Below, piece by piece: positions 52,743 through 62,182 of a DNA stretch of 64,000 bases. The notes beneath the pieces were generated by a model that saw only the letters and a list, made by a program, of their open reading frames with translations, was not told the origin of the DNA and did not search any database. Position 1 is the stretch's first letter. Each line of letters opens with the position of its first letter. The position numbers and the translations under genes were made by a program. Origin of the DNA: an uncultured Treponema sp. (lineage in GTDB: Bacteria; Spirochaetota; Spirochaetia; Treponematales; Treponemataceae); assembly GCA_934718065.1 (NCBI GenBank), contig CAKUZR010000013.1, forward strand, positions 15,326 to 79,325. Reading direction: 5' to 3'.

Positions 52743-53621
52743 TCATTGCTCACCATGAAACTTTTCAAAAGAGCCGCACTTCCCTTTCAGTCCGTCCATG
52801 AATCCGTAAAAAATATATTTCAGCCGCAAAAGACGATTTGGAAGAAAGAAAAGATAAATAAATGGCATAGGAAACCACATAAAAAGAAACCGGATTTTAT
52901 ATTTCACAGGAACATAGTTCCTCCAGAAAATTTTTATTGAATCACGAATCTGATAATACTCACGGACAGGATGGTTAATCCGCAAATTGAATTTCCCGAT
53001 TTTTTTAACGCCTTTTCCCAAAGTGTGCGTTAAAGTTATCGCATTGCAAAGAACAATTTTAAAGCCGCCCTTTTTCATTCGCCAGCAAAAATCCCAGTCC
53101 GCCATGTCGAGGAAAACATCTTCATTCCAGAATCCAATTTTTTTTAGAATAGAATATTTTGTCAGAAGCCCAGAAGTTATCATTGAAGAAACAGTATAAC
53201 AACATTCCGAAAGCGACTCTATTTTTCGTGGAGCAATGATTTTATTTGAATTTGTATCAATATATTGCGGTCCCAAGCAACCGATATCATTGCCTGAATT
53301 AATTTCTTCAAAATTTCTGATTAAAATTTCCGTATACCCATTGCAGATTTTTGAATCCTGATCAAAAAAGAATATATAATCCTCATCGCAAAAACTCTGA
53401 CTTTTCAACGCAATATTAAACGCCTTTGAAAGTCCAAAATTCTCTCCGTTCGCAATATAAACACAGTTTCTGATTTCTGCAAAAAGATTATAATTATCAC
53501 AACTGGGTGTATTATCAGAAAGTATTACACAGTCAACCTGATTTGCAAGAGCCTGTACATTTTCCACAATTTTTTCATTCGGATAAAACAATGTTACAAG
53601 AGCATAATTTTTTGAATTCAT
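52743..53621 (-). CDS. Glycosyltransferase family 2, rhamnosyltransferase-like
   Basis: A 292-residue GT-A enzyme: VTLFYPNEKIVENVQALANQVD, DNTPSCDN, FGLSKAFNIALK, and the metal-binding FFFDQDSK, then WNEDVFLDMADWDFCWRMKKGGF. These fit the RfbF/WbbL rhamnosyltransferase group. The C terminus has an amphipathic, membrane-associating part. It is the last gene of the surface-polymer operon and overlaps the Wzy-like gene by 4 bases. Confidence 0.85.
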   Translation of the reverse strand: MNSKNYALVTLFYPNEKIVENVQALANQVDCVILSDNTPSCDNYNLFAEIRNCVYIANGENFGLSKAFNIALKSQSFCDEDYIFFFDQDSKICNGYTEILIRNFEEINSGNDIGCLGPQYIDTNSNKIIAPRKIESLSECCYTVSSMITSGLLTKYSILKKIGFWNEDVFLDMADWDFCWRMKKGGFKIVLCNAITLTHTLGKGVKKIGKFNLRINHPVREYYQIRDSIKIFWRNYVPVKYKIRFLFMWFPMPFIYLFFLPNRLLRLKYIFYGFMDGLKGKCGSFEKFHGEQ

Positions 53622-54829
53622 ATGAAACCTCTCTCAAAAAATGTTGACATAAAAAGAAGCGCACAAAAACCAATGCTTCCAAGCAAAAATGGATTTGTGC
53701 AGGCAACAAATATGTATGATAAAAGAAGAATTATATAAAAATATTTCAAAAGACTTTTTTCATTGCTGGTTATTGCAAATATAGGCTTTAACCAGATAAA
53801 AATGAAAATCATTATCGTATGAATAAGTCCATAACGTCTTACCGTTTCAAAATGAGAAAGTTCAGTAAGTCCTGTATATGCTTTAAATCCTTCAGAATAG
53901 AATGTTGAGCCAGCTCCCCATCCATAAAACAAGAAACGCCCAAAATCGCTTACAAATTCCCTTTCATAGGATATTTTATGCAATGTCTTTACATTTAACG
54001 AAGCATCCACTGTCGTTAGAAAGAGAAACGCAAGTATAACTCCGAAACCAGCAACAAGTGTAATTAGAAATATTGCAAGTGTATATTGTTTTTTACGTAT
54101 GAGCCAAAATCCAAAATAAAAAGCATCTAACAAAATGGCCGTCATAATATTTGCTCTAGTTCCAGACATAATCAATGCTGCAGTAAGAAGAATTTCAACA
54201 AGAAGAAATTTGTTTTTCTGATTTTTTATACCATAAATTAAACAGTAGCCAAGAGCAGGAATCATGCAAGGTGCAGTTCCATAGTAAACTCCAAGAACCC
54301 ACCATTTTAAAATTTTTTTCATGCTTATTTTTAGAACAAATGCAGTCTTGTCATTTTTCATTGCCGAAAAATAGGCCACAAGCAATTCTTTTGCTGCTCT
54401 AGAGAAAGTACATATAATCCAAATTGTGCATATAAAAAGCGCAACACAAACTGCTGAAAATAAATATGATTTCAGTATTGTATGCTTATATTCATTCTTA
54501 TTATATACAAGAATAAAAAGATAAATAATTCCCAAAGAATTCTTAATGGCTTCTATGAAAGTTAAATCACTTCCTGGAATAATAAAATTCATAACATCAG
54601 TAAGAAGCAAAATTGAAAAAATTAGCAAGAAATCAAAAATGCGCTTATAATCACCAAACGGAAGAGAAACAATAACAAAAAGAAAGAAAAATATTTCCTT
54701 TGTTCTGAAAAAATCAGGACCGTTCATATTTATAGAAAGAATCAGCAAAGATAATAAAATCTGCGATATTTCAATCAATTTTGTCTTATAAAGAGGATGT
54801 ATTCTCACTTTTCCAAACACCATTTCCAC
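53618..54829 (-). CDS. Wzy-like O-antigen/capsule polymerase
   Basis: A 403-residue membrane protein with about eleven hydrophobic segments and a larger extracytoplasmic loop (about 270-330). ALIMSGTRANIMTAILLDAF fits the family's conserved Arg-containing helix. It would link repeat units in the periplasm after export by the flippase encoded upstream. It overlaps the TagF-like gene by 25 bases. Confidence 0.75.
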   Translation of the reverse strand: MEMVFGKVRIHPLYKTKLIEISQILLSLLILSINMNGPDFFRTKEIFFFLFVIVSLPFGDYKRIFDFLLIFSILLLTDVMNFIIPGSDLTFIEAIKNSLGIIYLFILVYNKNEYKHTILKSYLFSAVCVALFICTIWIICTFSRAAKELLVAYFSAMKNDKTAFVLKISMKKILKWWVLGVYYGTAPCMIPALGYCLIYGIKNQKNKFLLVEILLTAALIMSGTRANIMTAILLDAFYFGFWLIRKKQYTLAIFLITLVAGFGVILAFLFLTTVDASLNVKTLHKISYEREFVSDFGRFLFYGWGAGSTFYSEGFKAYTGLTELSHFETVRRYGLIHTIMIFIFIWLKPIFAITSNEKSLLKYFYIILLLSYIFVACTNPFLLGSIGFCALLFMSTFFERGFI

Positions 54830-56037
54830 AACCTTTCACAGTTTTTCCCATCAATATATTCCGCAAACTTTTTGCGAGTTTCTTCGCTTACTGGCATATA
54901 TGACTTATCTTTAATAATTTTGTAAAATCCCTGCCAATTTTCTGCCTTCGCTCCTTCAATTTCTGAATAATTAAAATAATGCGCGCGGCTTGTTTTTAGG
55001 TATTCTTCCAAATCGAAAGGAAGCAGAATCACAGGCTTTTTTGTAGCAATAAAGTCAAAATAAATGCTGGAATAGTCAGTCGCAAGAATATCAACCTGGC
55101 CGGCAAAATTATAAAGCTCGTCATAACTGTCATCATTTATGAAAACAAAACGCCGGCAAAAACACTCTTTCTGGCCAAGCTGCAGGTCGATAAAATGCGG
55201 CTTGTACAAAAACACAATGTTTTCCTTTTCCAAGAACTCCGAAAACTCTTTTGAATCGAATCCGTAATCCGCAGAAAACGGCTCGAATGGTTTTCCAGTC
55301 CAAACACCGGTTCTAAAAGTCGGCATATAAAATATGATTTTGCAACCGGAAAATTCACCGCGGATTTTTTCAATAAGATTTTCCTTTATGTTAAAAAACA
55401 ACGCATCAGTTCTTGGAAGACCGGCAGGAAGAATTCTTTCCTTTGGCAAGTTAAATGCACTCTGCAAGAATGGAGAAAAAAAATCAGAGCTAGTCAAAGT
55501 CCAGAAATTTTTCATATACATAAAATCTTTCCACTGGAAGAATTTCTTATTCATTTCGACGCCTAAATTATGCAGAAACGTGCCGTTTCCTTTTGAAACA
55601 CTGTCGTCAAATCCGATTTTCTTAAGCGGCATTCCGTGCCAAAGCTCAATAAAAACAGCTCCTTTTGTAAAGCCCCAAAAGAATTCTTTTCCACTTGTTG
55701 AAAATATTCTTCCAGCACGGAAAGTAAGCCACATCGCCTTTAGAGAATTTGCTTTTTCCGCTTTAAAACCTTTTGCGCGCAAATTCCTTACAATCTTTTT
55801 GTCCCGGCTTATCCAGACAGCATTAATTTCAGGATGGTTCTTATTCACATATTCGAAAAAAATCCGGGAGCTGTCGTTATATTTTTTTCCAAACCAGCTT
55901 GAAAAAATCCAGAGATTCCTATTTCTTTTAAATAGTCCGCACAAATGATAGATTGGAATAAAAAGAAAATCAAAAAAACTTATGATTGCACGGCGGATAA
56001 TTTTTATCGCCAAAGGTAGATTTTTTTTATTTTTCAA
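54805..56037 (-). CDS. CDP-glycerol glycerophosphotransferase, TagF/TagB-like
   Basis: A 410-residue member of the poly(glycerophosphate) transferase family. FSSWFGKKYNDSSRIFFEYV, the catalytic ELWHGMPLKKIGFD, LPRTDALFF, and ATDYSSIYFDFIATKKPVILLPFD are diagnostic. It transfers glycerol phosphate (or ribitol phosphate) from the CDP-activated form to a polymer. TagD in the same operon would supply CDP-glycerol. A hydrophobic N-terminal stretch suggests membrane association. Confidence 0.85.
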   Translation of the reverse strand: MKNKKNLPLAIKIIRRAIISFFDFLFIPIYHLCGLFKRNRNLWIFSSWFGKKYNDSSRIFFEYVNKNHPEINAVWISRDKKIVRNLRAKGFKAEKANSLKAMWLTFRAGRIFSTSGKEFFWGFTKGAVFIELWHGMPLKKIGFDDSVSKGNGTFLHNLGVEMNKKFFQWKDFMYMKNFWTLTSSDFFSPFLQSAFNLPKERILPAGLPRTDALFFNIKENLIEKIRGEFSGCKIIFYMPTFRTGVWTGKPFEPFSADYGFDSKEFSEFLEKENIVFLYKPHFIDLQLGQKECFCRRFVFINDDSYDELYNFAGQVDILATDYSSIYFDFIATKKPVILLPFDLEEYLKTSRAHYFNYSEIEGAKAENWQGFYKIIKDKSYMPVSEETRKKFAEYIDGKNCERLWKWCLEK

Positions 56038-56045
56038 TTTTTTTT

Positions 56046-56145
56046 CTCCTCAAAAAAATTTGTCAACAAATTCAAATTTGCAATTCAGATTCGATTCAAA
56101 ATCTGAGTGCCTGTCTTTAGACAATTTTTATTTTTGAGGAAAAAA
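56046..56145. repeat. Hairpin-forming flank of the AbiE cassette
   Basis: CTCCTCAAAAAAATTTGTC (from 56,046) and GACAATTTTTATTTTTGAGG (56,120-56,139) are inverted copies of the same sequence. The right half, extended to 56,145, recurs inverted at 57,595-57,620 beyond the AbiE genes with one indel in 26 positions. Confidence 0.7.
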
Positions 56146-56178
56146 GGGATGCGTTTGGATTGACTGAAAGAAAAAGAA

Positions 56179-57018
56179 TTACGCTGTTTCTAATCTTTCC
56201 AGCAAATTAAGCAGATATTGCCACCACATTTCAGATGTGAACTGCACGCTGAAGGCAGACGGAAGCAAAAAGCGTCGCATCTCAAACAAGAAATCTTTTT
56301 GTCCGTTCTGAATTGAAACAATACGCTCTTTGAACTGCTTCTTAAAATCATCTTCGCTGATTTCTCTGTCTGAAAGTTTTTTCAAAAGAAGGTCTCTTTT
56401 TATGGAAATATTTTGCTGCGTAATCCAGTGAATGTCCCACAAGTCGCGGTTTTTCACACGGTTTGGACGGCGGGCAAATGCAATCAGTTTGTCACAAAGA
56501 ATTTCTTCAAGGCTTTCTGCATAAAGCAAGATTCCGTCTGTTCCCATATCCACACCGTAAAAGTTTTTTATCATTGATGGTTTCCGCTCGTAGCTTGGAA
56601 GGCGGCAGATATCAATGTTGATTTTCTGAGACGGAAAATCCGGACGCTCAGGTCTGGTAATGACTTTTATCTTCCATGTGTTCGTGTTGCCAGATTCCTT
56701 TTCAGGCTCTGTAACAGAAACTTCAAGCGAATATTTTTTTAGTAGAGCTGAGCAGATTGCATTTCCAAGACCTTTCATGTCATCTCTTGAAAAGTCGAAT
56801 CCGCCGGTAAAATCCAAATCCTCGCTAAGTCTTGGTGAACTATGGCAGTCACGCAGGCAAGTTCCGCCCATAAACGTAAGATTTTTTAGGAATCCAATTT
56901 CGCTCATAACACGCAGAATATCCTGATGCAAAAGTTCTTTTTCAATAACGTTCCGCAGTACAGGATATTCCTGATTTTTAGAAACAACCTGCTCAATCAA
57001 TGTGTCAAATACTGTCAT
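56179..57018 (-). CDS. abiEii: AbiEii-family nucleotidyltransferase toxin
   Basis: A 279-residue DUF1814 protein. GGTCLRDCHSSPRLSEDLDF (about 51-70) is the nucleotidyltransferase GG-x-LR...SxDLD motif, and LCDKLIAFARRPNRVKNRDLWDI is typical of the AbiEii C-terminal half. The family blocks translation by adding nucleotides to tRNA when its antitoxin fails, often during phage infection. ATG overlaps the antitoxin stop by 4 bases. Confidence 0.88.
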   Translation of the reverse strand: MTVFDTLIEQVVSKNQEYPVLRNVIEKELLHQDILRVMSEIGFLKNLTFMGGTCLRDCHSSPRLSEDLDFTGGFDFSRDDMKGLGNAICSALLKKYSLEVSVTEPEKESGNTNTWKIKVITRPERPDFPSQKINIDICRLPSYERKPSMIKNFYGVDMGTDGILLYAESLEEILCDKLIAFARRPNRVKNRDLWDIHWITQQNISIKRDLLLKKLSDREISEDDFKKQFKERIVSIQNGQKDFLFEMRRFLLPSAFSVQFTSEMWWQYLLNLLERLETA

Positions 57019-57551
57019 ATTTCTTCCTTTTGAATCAAATTCATCGAACGTTTTGAGTCTTTCATATCTTGCAGTGCAATTTTTTTTGATGCCCAGAACA
57101 TTCCGGTCGTGCTGTCAAGATGAAGATTAGGCATTATTTTTTCCAACGTTTTTTGCGTATGAATAAACTCAACAGAGCCAAACCTTCCACAGCTGATTGT
57201 TCCACGCCTGCCGGTCGTCATCACAGTAATCCAGCCGAGCGGCATTTGCGAAATTACACCATACTGCGAAAGCACAGTTTCAAGGCTTACATAATTGAAA
57301 AAATCAGCACGAAGTTTTGACGCAACCTTGAACAAAACAACAGAAAAGTCAAATCCGGACTTTGGATAAAGATAAATTCCTTTGCAGACACGCTCCAAAA
57401 TTCCGTTTTTTACTGCACGCGAAAGAACCATTCTAATGTTCTGAACCGTCAAATTCGGAAAAACCTGAAGAAAATCATTTTCTGAAAACAAGCAGTGCTC
57501 AGAATCAGCAAGATTTGAAAGTGTGTTTTCTAAAGTTTTTAATGTCTGCAT
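57015..57551 (-). CDS. abiEi: AbiEi-family antitoxin
   Basis: A 178-residue protein with an N-terminal winged helix (LFSENDFLQVFPNLTVQNIRMVLSRAVKNGILERVCKGIYLYP) and a C-terminal antitoxin domain (TVLSQYGVISQMPLGWITVMTTGR), matching AbiEi. It represses its own operon and counteracts AbiEii. The pair interrupts the surface-polymer operon and is bracketed by inverted repeats. Confidence 0.87.
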   Translation of the reverse strand: MQTLKTLENTLSNLADSEHCLFSENDFLQVFPNLTVQNIRMVLSRAVKNGILERVCKGIYLYPKSGFDFSVVLFKVASKLRADFFNYVSLETVLSQYGVISQMPLGWITVMTTGRRGTISCGRFGSVEFIHTQKTLEKIMPNLHLDSTTGMFWASKKIALQDMKDSKRSMNLIQKEEI

Positions 57552-57594
57552 ACTTTACAAAAAATAACACAAATTGTTAGGTTTTGTAAAGAGA

Positions 57595-57620
57595 TTTTTT
57601 TCCTCAAAAATAAAAATGTC
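57595..57620. repeat. Inverted repeat, right end of the AbiE cassette
   Basis: TTTTTTTCCTCAAAAATAAAAATGTC in 26 bases (57,595-57,620, given here in two parts: a T-run then CCTCAAAAATAAAAATGTC). It is the inverted copy of 56,120-56,145 with one base fewer. Beyond it, CAGATT...AATCTG (about 57,630-57,660) may be a terminator of the preceding operon segment. Confidence 0.7.
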
Positions 57621-57703
57621 AAAGAACGTATAAAACAGATTGCTAAAATATCGTAATCTGCTTTATCTTATGGTGATTTCGATACTGCTCAATCACCGCA
57701 GAT

Positions 57704-58666
57704 TTATTTACTACACAAGTGTTTCTCAACATCTTGCGAAACTAAAAATTCATACAAAGAGCCATTTTTCTTTTTGCTCGGTAAAAATTTGTACGTCAGT
57801 TTGTGAAAATCACTCATTGCTTCATATTGCTCAAAACGATTTTCTGAATATTCACTAAAAAGTTCCCGTTGCATAATGTGTGGCGGAACATTCGAAAACA
57901 CAGGAACTTTTGTGGCGATTTTTGGATATTTTTCTAAAACCATAGTTGCGAGAAAATGATATAAAAAGTAATGATAAAGATAGTTATGCTTTTTCCAATA
58001 ATAAAAAAGCAAATCTCGCATTGAAAGCAAAACGGGCTCGTTTTTATGTGCAGAAATTAGCCAGTTTGAAAAGGAAATTCCGTCGTCGCCACGCATTATG
58101 TTAGAAAAGAAAAAAAGACTTCCGCTAAAAATATCTGCCTTGTAGCCAGTGCAATAAACAGTTGAATCAATCCAAACACCGCCGTGCTCACATAAAAGAC
58201 ACGTGCGTAAAATATCAGAAAAATGTGTTTTGGAAATTATTCCAAGTTCGTACTTTTCTTTTATAAAATCTGGAACGGTAATTAGATTCCACATATTTTT
58301 TTCTGTAACGATATTGATTTTAAAATCTGGAAGATTTTTTCTTAAAGATACAAGACAAGATTTGCAAAGTTCCGGTGCATTCTCCTCGCCTTGAAGCCAG
58401 CACCACCAGATTATTTTTTTATTCGGCTCGTTGTTTTCTTCGTAAACTGGCAACTTTTTTAAAACTCGCAAAAGCCGTTTTTTTAGAACAAAATAAAATT
58501 TGTAATTTTCAAAATAAATTTTGTTTTCGACTGGACGTTTTCCAAAATGAAAGGCAAACGGAAACGAAATCAAAAATGATGAAAACTTATATTTTAAGGC
58601 TGATTTTATTTTTGAAGCGAGCAAGCCGTTTTTCTTGTAAAAGGCGATTTTTTCTATCAATTTCAT
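57704..58666 (-). CDS. Capsular polysaccharide transferase, GT32-like
   Basis: A 320-residue glycosyltransferase of the Caps_synth/OCH1-like group. KKIIWWCWLQGEENAPELCKSC, TEKNMWNLITVPDFIKEKYELG, AHFSDILR-like THFSDILRTCLLCEHGGVWIDSTVYC with the DxD-type WIDS region are typical. ATG 58,666 forms ATGA with the stop of the preceding gene; an earlier start is unnecessary. Confidence 0.82.
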   Translation of the reverse strand: MKLIEKIAFYKKNGLLASKIKSALKYKFSSFLISFPFAFHFGKRPVENKIYFENYKFYFVLKKRLLRVLKKLPVYEENNEPNKKIIWWCWLQGEENAPELCKSCLVSLRKNLPDFKINIVTEKNMWNLITVPDFIKEKYELGIISKTHFSDILRTCLLCEHGGVWIDSTVYCTGYKADIFSGSLFFFSNIMRGDDGISFSNWLISAHKNEPVLLSMRDLLFYYWKKHNYLYHYFLYHFLATMVLEKYPKIATKVPVFSNVPPHIMQRELFSEYSENRFEQYEAMSDFHKLTYKFLPSKKKNGSLYEFLVSQDVEKHLCSK

Positions 58667-59604
58667 TTTTTGTCCCCTTTTGAAAAATGCTTGATTTTCC
58701 ATAAAAGCGAAGCAAGAAAATCAAAATGAAAATAAACAAGAAAAATCCAAATTTTCGTTTTAAACGACATTTCGTTTGTTATTAAATCTTTATATTTTAT
58801 TTCCGGATATAATTTGCGGAAAAATTTGCAGTCTGGCGATTTTGTCCAAGTCAATACCTGAAGTTTTGCGTTCCGCTTTATGTTTTTTACATAGCCGAAT
58901 CCGCCGTTTTGTTTTGCAAGTTCTGAAATTTTATCAAGAACTTTTTTTTTCCCGAGAATCATCTCCTTTGTAACGTTATGTGTTATGGAAGAACTGTTTT
59001 GCCTAAAATGATAAAAACATTTTCCAATGTAATAACAGTTTTTTGCCTTTAAGTAATATTGATAGTTAAAAAGTGCATCTTCAGATAATGATGAATCTGT
59101 TGGAAAAAGAATTTTATTTTCTTCAATAATTTTTCTTTTAAAAATCGAAGCATAAACGACAGAACGGTAATATTCTCCCGACTGCTCCGCCGTAAAAAAT
59201 CCCTCCGCTTTGCATTTATTCAAAACAGATTTTTCTGGATATTCCATAACAAGTTCCCACTGCACTAAGTCAGCATTTTTTTCTTTTGCAATGTTCAGTG
59301 CAGTTTCGTAAGTTTCTTTTTCAATCCAGTCATCCGAATCAACAAAACCAATCCATTCGCCTGTTGCATTTTCTAAGCCTTTGTTGCGTGCTTTTCCAGG
59401 TCCGCCGTTTTCTTGATGAATAACTTTTACGAGAGAATCTTTTTGCTCATATGTTTTGCAAATTTCAAGCGAAGAATCTTTTGAACCATCATCAACTAAA
59501 ATCAGCTCAAAATCTGTAAAAGTTTGAGAAAGAATTGAATTTATACATTCAGATAGATATTTTTCCGAATTAAATACGGGAACAATTATGCTAAGCTCAG
59601 GCAT
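58663..59604 (-). CDS. Glycosyltransferase family 2
   Basis: A 313-residue GT-A enzyme with the standard start MPELSIIVPVFNSEKYLSEC, LILVDDGSKDSS, GGPGKARNKGLENATGEW and the DxD block FVDSDDW. The C-terminal part (KRNAKLQVLTWTK) is membrane-associating. Donor and acceptor sugars cannot be read from sequence. It overlaps both neighbours slightly. Confidence 0.88.
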   Translation of the reverse strand: MPELSIIVPVFNSEKYLSECINSILSQTFTDFELILVDDGSKDSSLEICKTYEQKDSLVKVIHQENGGPGKARNKGLENATGEWIGFVDSDDWIEKETYETALNIAKEKNADLVQWELVMEYPEKSVLNKCKAEGFFTAEQSGEYYRSVVYASIFKRKIIEENKILFPTDSSLSEDALFNYQYYLKAKNCYYIGKCFYHFRQNSSSITHNVTKEMILGKKKVLDKISELAKQNGGFGYVKNIKRNAKLQVLTWTKSPDCKFFRKLYPEIKYKDLITNEMSFKTKIWIFLVYFHFDFLASLLWKIKHFSKGDKK

Positions 59605-61039
59605 TTTTTATCCTCCTTTTTATTGCTGCAAAAAAATCAAGAAGATATTCATTTTTGAACAAAAGCAACATCAAAGCGTAAAAAAATGCACCAATTACAA
59701 CAGAGAGCGCAAGATTAAAAAACATATTGATTTTCAAAAGTGAAATTATAAAAAGCATGAAAATCATTGCAGCTGCAGAAATCAAATACTGATAAAAATT
59801 CTTAAAAAGCGTCTTCATATTTATTGAAACTTTCTTTGCAAGAAAGAATTTTGTTATGCAAACACTGAACTCAGCAACGACAGTAGCGATTCCGGCGCCA
59901 AGAGCGTAAAATCTTGGAATAAAAATAGAGTTAAGAGTAAAATTCACAAACGCGCCGACTAAAACTGGAAAAAGTGAAAATTTGTCTTTTCTCATTGGTG
60001 TAAAAATCAGATTTGTAAAAAACTGCCCGAACGAAATAAAAATTATAATCGGTGTCATAATCTGCATTGTTGAAACAGCAGAAGCAAACTGCTCACCGCA
60101 GAAAAGAAGAATTATCAGATTCGCAAGAAAACAAAGTCCAGCTGCACAAGGAATTGAAAGCATTAAAAATAAATTGCAAGTTTTAGTCAAAAGTCTTTCA
60201 AAATAAATTCTATCAGTTTCTATAATATTCGAAGCTCTTGGTGTTACAACTGTCCCCACAGAAACAATTAGAGTCATCACAATTTTGTTGATTTTAGTTG
60301 CCGCATTATAAAGTCCGACTTGTTCATCTCCACAAATCGCACCGAGCATCGTTGTATCCAAAACTGTGTAAATGCTGATTGCAACTGTCGTTCCAAAAAG
60401 AATAAAAATCGGCTTTAGATGCTTTTTTATTTCAAGCGAGTATTTTTTTAAAACATAAACGTATTTTTTACAATGAAAAAAGTTCAAAATATTTGAACCA
60501 ACATTCGTTATTACAGATAAACTTGCGTATTGAATGACATCATCGCTGTCTTTTACCAAGACAAAAAGCAGAATAACTCCAACAAACTGAAAAACAATCG
60601 AACGGATTGTGATATATGTGTAATCTTCAACTGCACCATAAAGCCATTCAACTCCAAGAGGCGTGAACAGAATTGAAGTAGAAGTCACCAAAAGAAGATT
60701 TTTATATTCAGAAAGATTTTTAAACAAAACAAGTGCAACAAAAAACAGAATATAAGCGACAATTGTTGAAAAAAGATTTATTACCATAATTTCTTTGTAG
60801 AACTTGGAAAGTTTTTCTTTGTCATCACGGATTTTTGCCGCTTCACGAAGTCCGTAAGTGTTTATTCCAAGCATCGTAATCATCAAAAAGTAAGAAATAA
60901 TCGACTGTGCGTAATGAACTTTTCCAGTTCCGCTAGGGCCTAAAACACGAGAAATATACGGAAATGTTATAAGCGGAAATATCAACGCCATCAAAGTTCT
61001 GATGACATTCAGCACAGCATTTTTCTTTACAGATTGCAT
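59597..61039 (-). CDS. Wzx-type polysaccharide flippase
   Basis: A 480-residue MATE/MVF-like membrane protein with about 12-14 hydrophobic segments: LIFPLITFPYISRVLGPSGTGKVHYAQS at the start is the classic RfbX/Wzx opening. It moves lipid-linked repeat units to the periplasmic face. It fits with the Wzy-like polymerase downstream. Confidence 0.87.
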   Translation of the reverse strand: MQSVKKNAVLNVIRTLMALIFPLITFPYISRVLGPSGTGKVHYAQSIISYFLMITMLGINTYGLREAAKIRDDKEKLSKFYKEIMVINLFSTIVAYILFFVALVLFKNLSEYKNLLLVTSTSILFTPLGVEWLYGAVEDYTYITIRSIVFQFVGVILLFVLVKDSDDVIQYASLSVITNVGSNILNFFHCKKYVYVLKKYSLEIKKHLKPIFILFGTTVAISIYTVLDTTMLGAICGDEQVGLYNAATKINKIVMTLIVSVGTVVTPRASNIIETDRIYFERLLTKTCNLFLMLSIPCAAGLCFLANLIILLFCGEQFASAVSTMQIMTPIIIFISFGQFFTNLIFTPMRKDKFSLFPVLVGAFVNFTLNSIFIPRFYALGAGIATVVAEFSVCITKFFLAKKVSINMKTLFKNFYQYLISAAAMIFMLFIISLLKINMFFNLALSVVIGAFFYALMLLLFKNEYLLDFFAAIKRRIKNA

Positions 61040-61041
61040 TG

Positions 61042-61437
61042 TTACTTCGCCTTCTCCAAATCTTTTTTTATCTGTGTTGTTGAAATTTCAGGAGTTCTTG
61101 GAAGATACACTACCTCGCACTGCTCTTTCAGAAAATCGAACTTTCCTTTCCAGTCATCGCCCATTACGAAAGTGTCAATCTTGTAAAGTCCGACATCGCT
61201 TGTTTTCTGCTCCCAGTTTTCCTCTGGAATAACAAGGTCAACATATCGGATTGCTTCCAGCAACTGTTTTCGTTTTTCATAGCTAAAATAGCATTTCTTA
61301 TGCTTAGAGTTCCAGTTGAACTCATCAGTGGAAAGCCCGACAACAAGATAATCGCCCAGAGCCTTCGCCCGCCGAAGAAGATTTATATGTCCGTAATGCA
61401 GCAAGTCAAATGTGCCGTAAGTTATTATTCGTTTCAT
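61042..61437 (-). CDS. tagD: Glycerol-3-phosphate cytidylyltransferase
   Basis: A 131-residue enzyme making CDP-glycerol from glycerol-3-phosphate and CTP. ITYGTFDLLHYGHINLLRRAK contains the HxGH nucleotidyl-transfer motif, and VMGDDWKGKFDFL and EISTTQIKKDL (RTxGISTT-type) complete the site. Length matches TagD. It supplies the TagF-like transferase in the same operon. Confidence 0.93.
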   Translation of the reverse strand: MKRIITYGTFDLLHYGHINLLRRAKALGDYLVVGLSTDEFNWNSKHKKCYFSYEKRKQLLEAIRYVDLVIPEENWEQKTSDVGLYKIDTFVMGDDWKGKFDFLKEQCEVVYLPRTPEISTTQIKKDLEKAK

Positions 61438-61438
61438 T

Positions 61439-62182
61439 CTATATCTCCCTCACATCATACAATCCGCGCTTGTAGCTCACCAAAAACTTTGCAAGTTTCA
61501 GCTGGCGCACAATCCGCCTGAAAGAAAAACTTGCGAACAGGCGGAAAAGCCATTCAAGGCCGAGCCGGATCATAAATTCTGGTGCGCGCTTTGTGTTTCC
61601 GCTCCAGAAATCGACTGCTCCGCCGTTTCCGAAGATTATCTTTGCGTTCAGTTTTTGCCTGTTTTCCCAAATCCACTGTTCCTGAAGCGGGCAGCCTTTG
61701 CATACAATCAAAATGTCGGGTTTTGCGGCGTTTATTTTTTCAATCAGATAGTCGCCGTCAAATTTTGTGTAGCCGAACGTCCATTCAATTATTTTTACAT
61801 TCGGATGCGCGCTTTCTATGCGCAGTTTTGCGTCCTCAAGGTTTTCAATTTTCGAGCCGTAAAGATAGACGCCCACTTTTCTGTCGTCAGGAAGATATTC
61901 AAAAAAATCTGTTCCAGGATAGCGGTCGGCGGCAGAATATGAAGTGCCGAGTTTTTTGTTAATCGCGTAAAGAAGATTTATTCCGTCGATAAAATTGTAT
62001 TTCGCGCTCCTGAAATATTCGTGAAGAAGCGGATTTTTCTCTTGAGCCAAAAATATTTCCGGATTTATAAACGAGATTACGGACTGTTCGGAACTTTCGA
62101 GCATCCGGGAAAAAACATTTTTCATCTCTTCAAGGTCTGAAGGAACAGAAAGCGGAATTTCCTCAAAAAGATATTTTTTCAT
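61439..62182 (-). CDS. tagA: WecG/TagA/CpsF-family glycosyltransferase (GT26)
   Basis: A 247-residue transferase. SAADRYPGTDFFEYL, VYLYGSKIENLEDAKLRI, DILIVCKGCPLQEQWIW, GNGGAVDFWSGNTKRAPEF and LGLEWLFRLFASFSFRR are the GT26 blocks. TagA adds N-acetylmannosamine to the lipid-linked primer in teichoic acid synthesis; WecG does a similar step in enterobacterial antigen. The usual G-x-G-x-P-x-QE reads KGCPLQE here. It overlaps the caspase-like gene by 4 bases. Confidence 0.85.
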   Translation of the reverse strand: MKKYLFEEIPLSVPSDLEEMKNVFSRMLESSEQSVISFINPEIFLAQEKNPLLHEYFRSAKYNFIDGINLLYAINKKLGTSYSAADRYPGTDFFEYLPDDRKVGVYLYGSKIENLEDAKLRIESAHPNVKIIEWTFGYTKFDGDYLIEKINAAKPDILIVCKGCPLQEQWIWENRQKLNAKIIFGNGGAVDFWSGNTKRAPEFMIRLGLEWLFRLFASFSFRRIVRQLKLAKFLVSYKRGLYDVREI

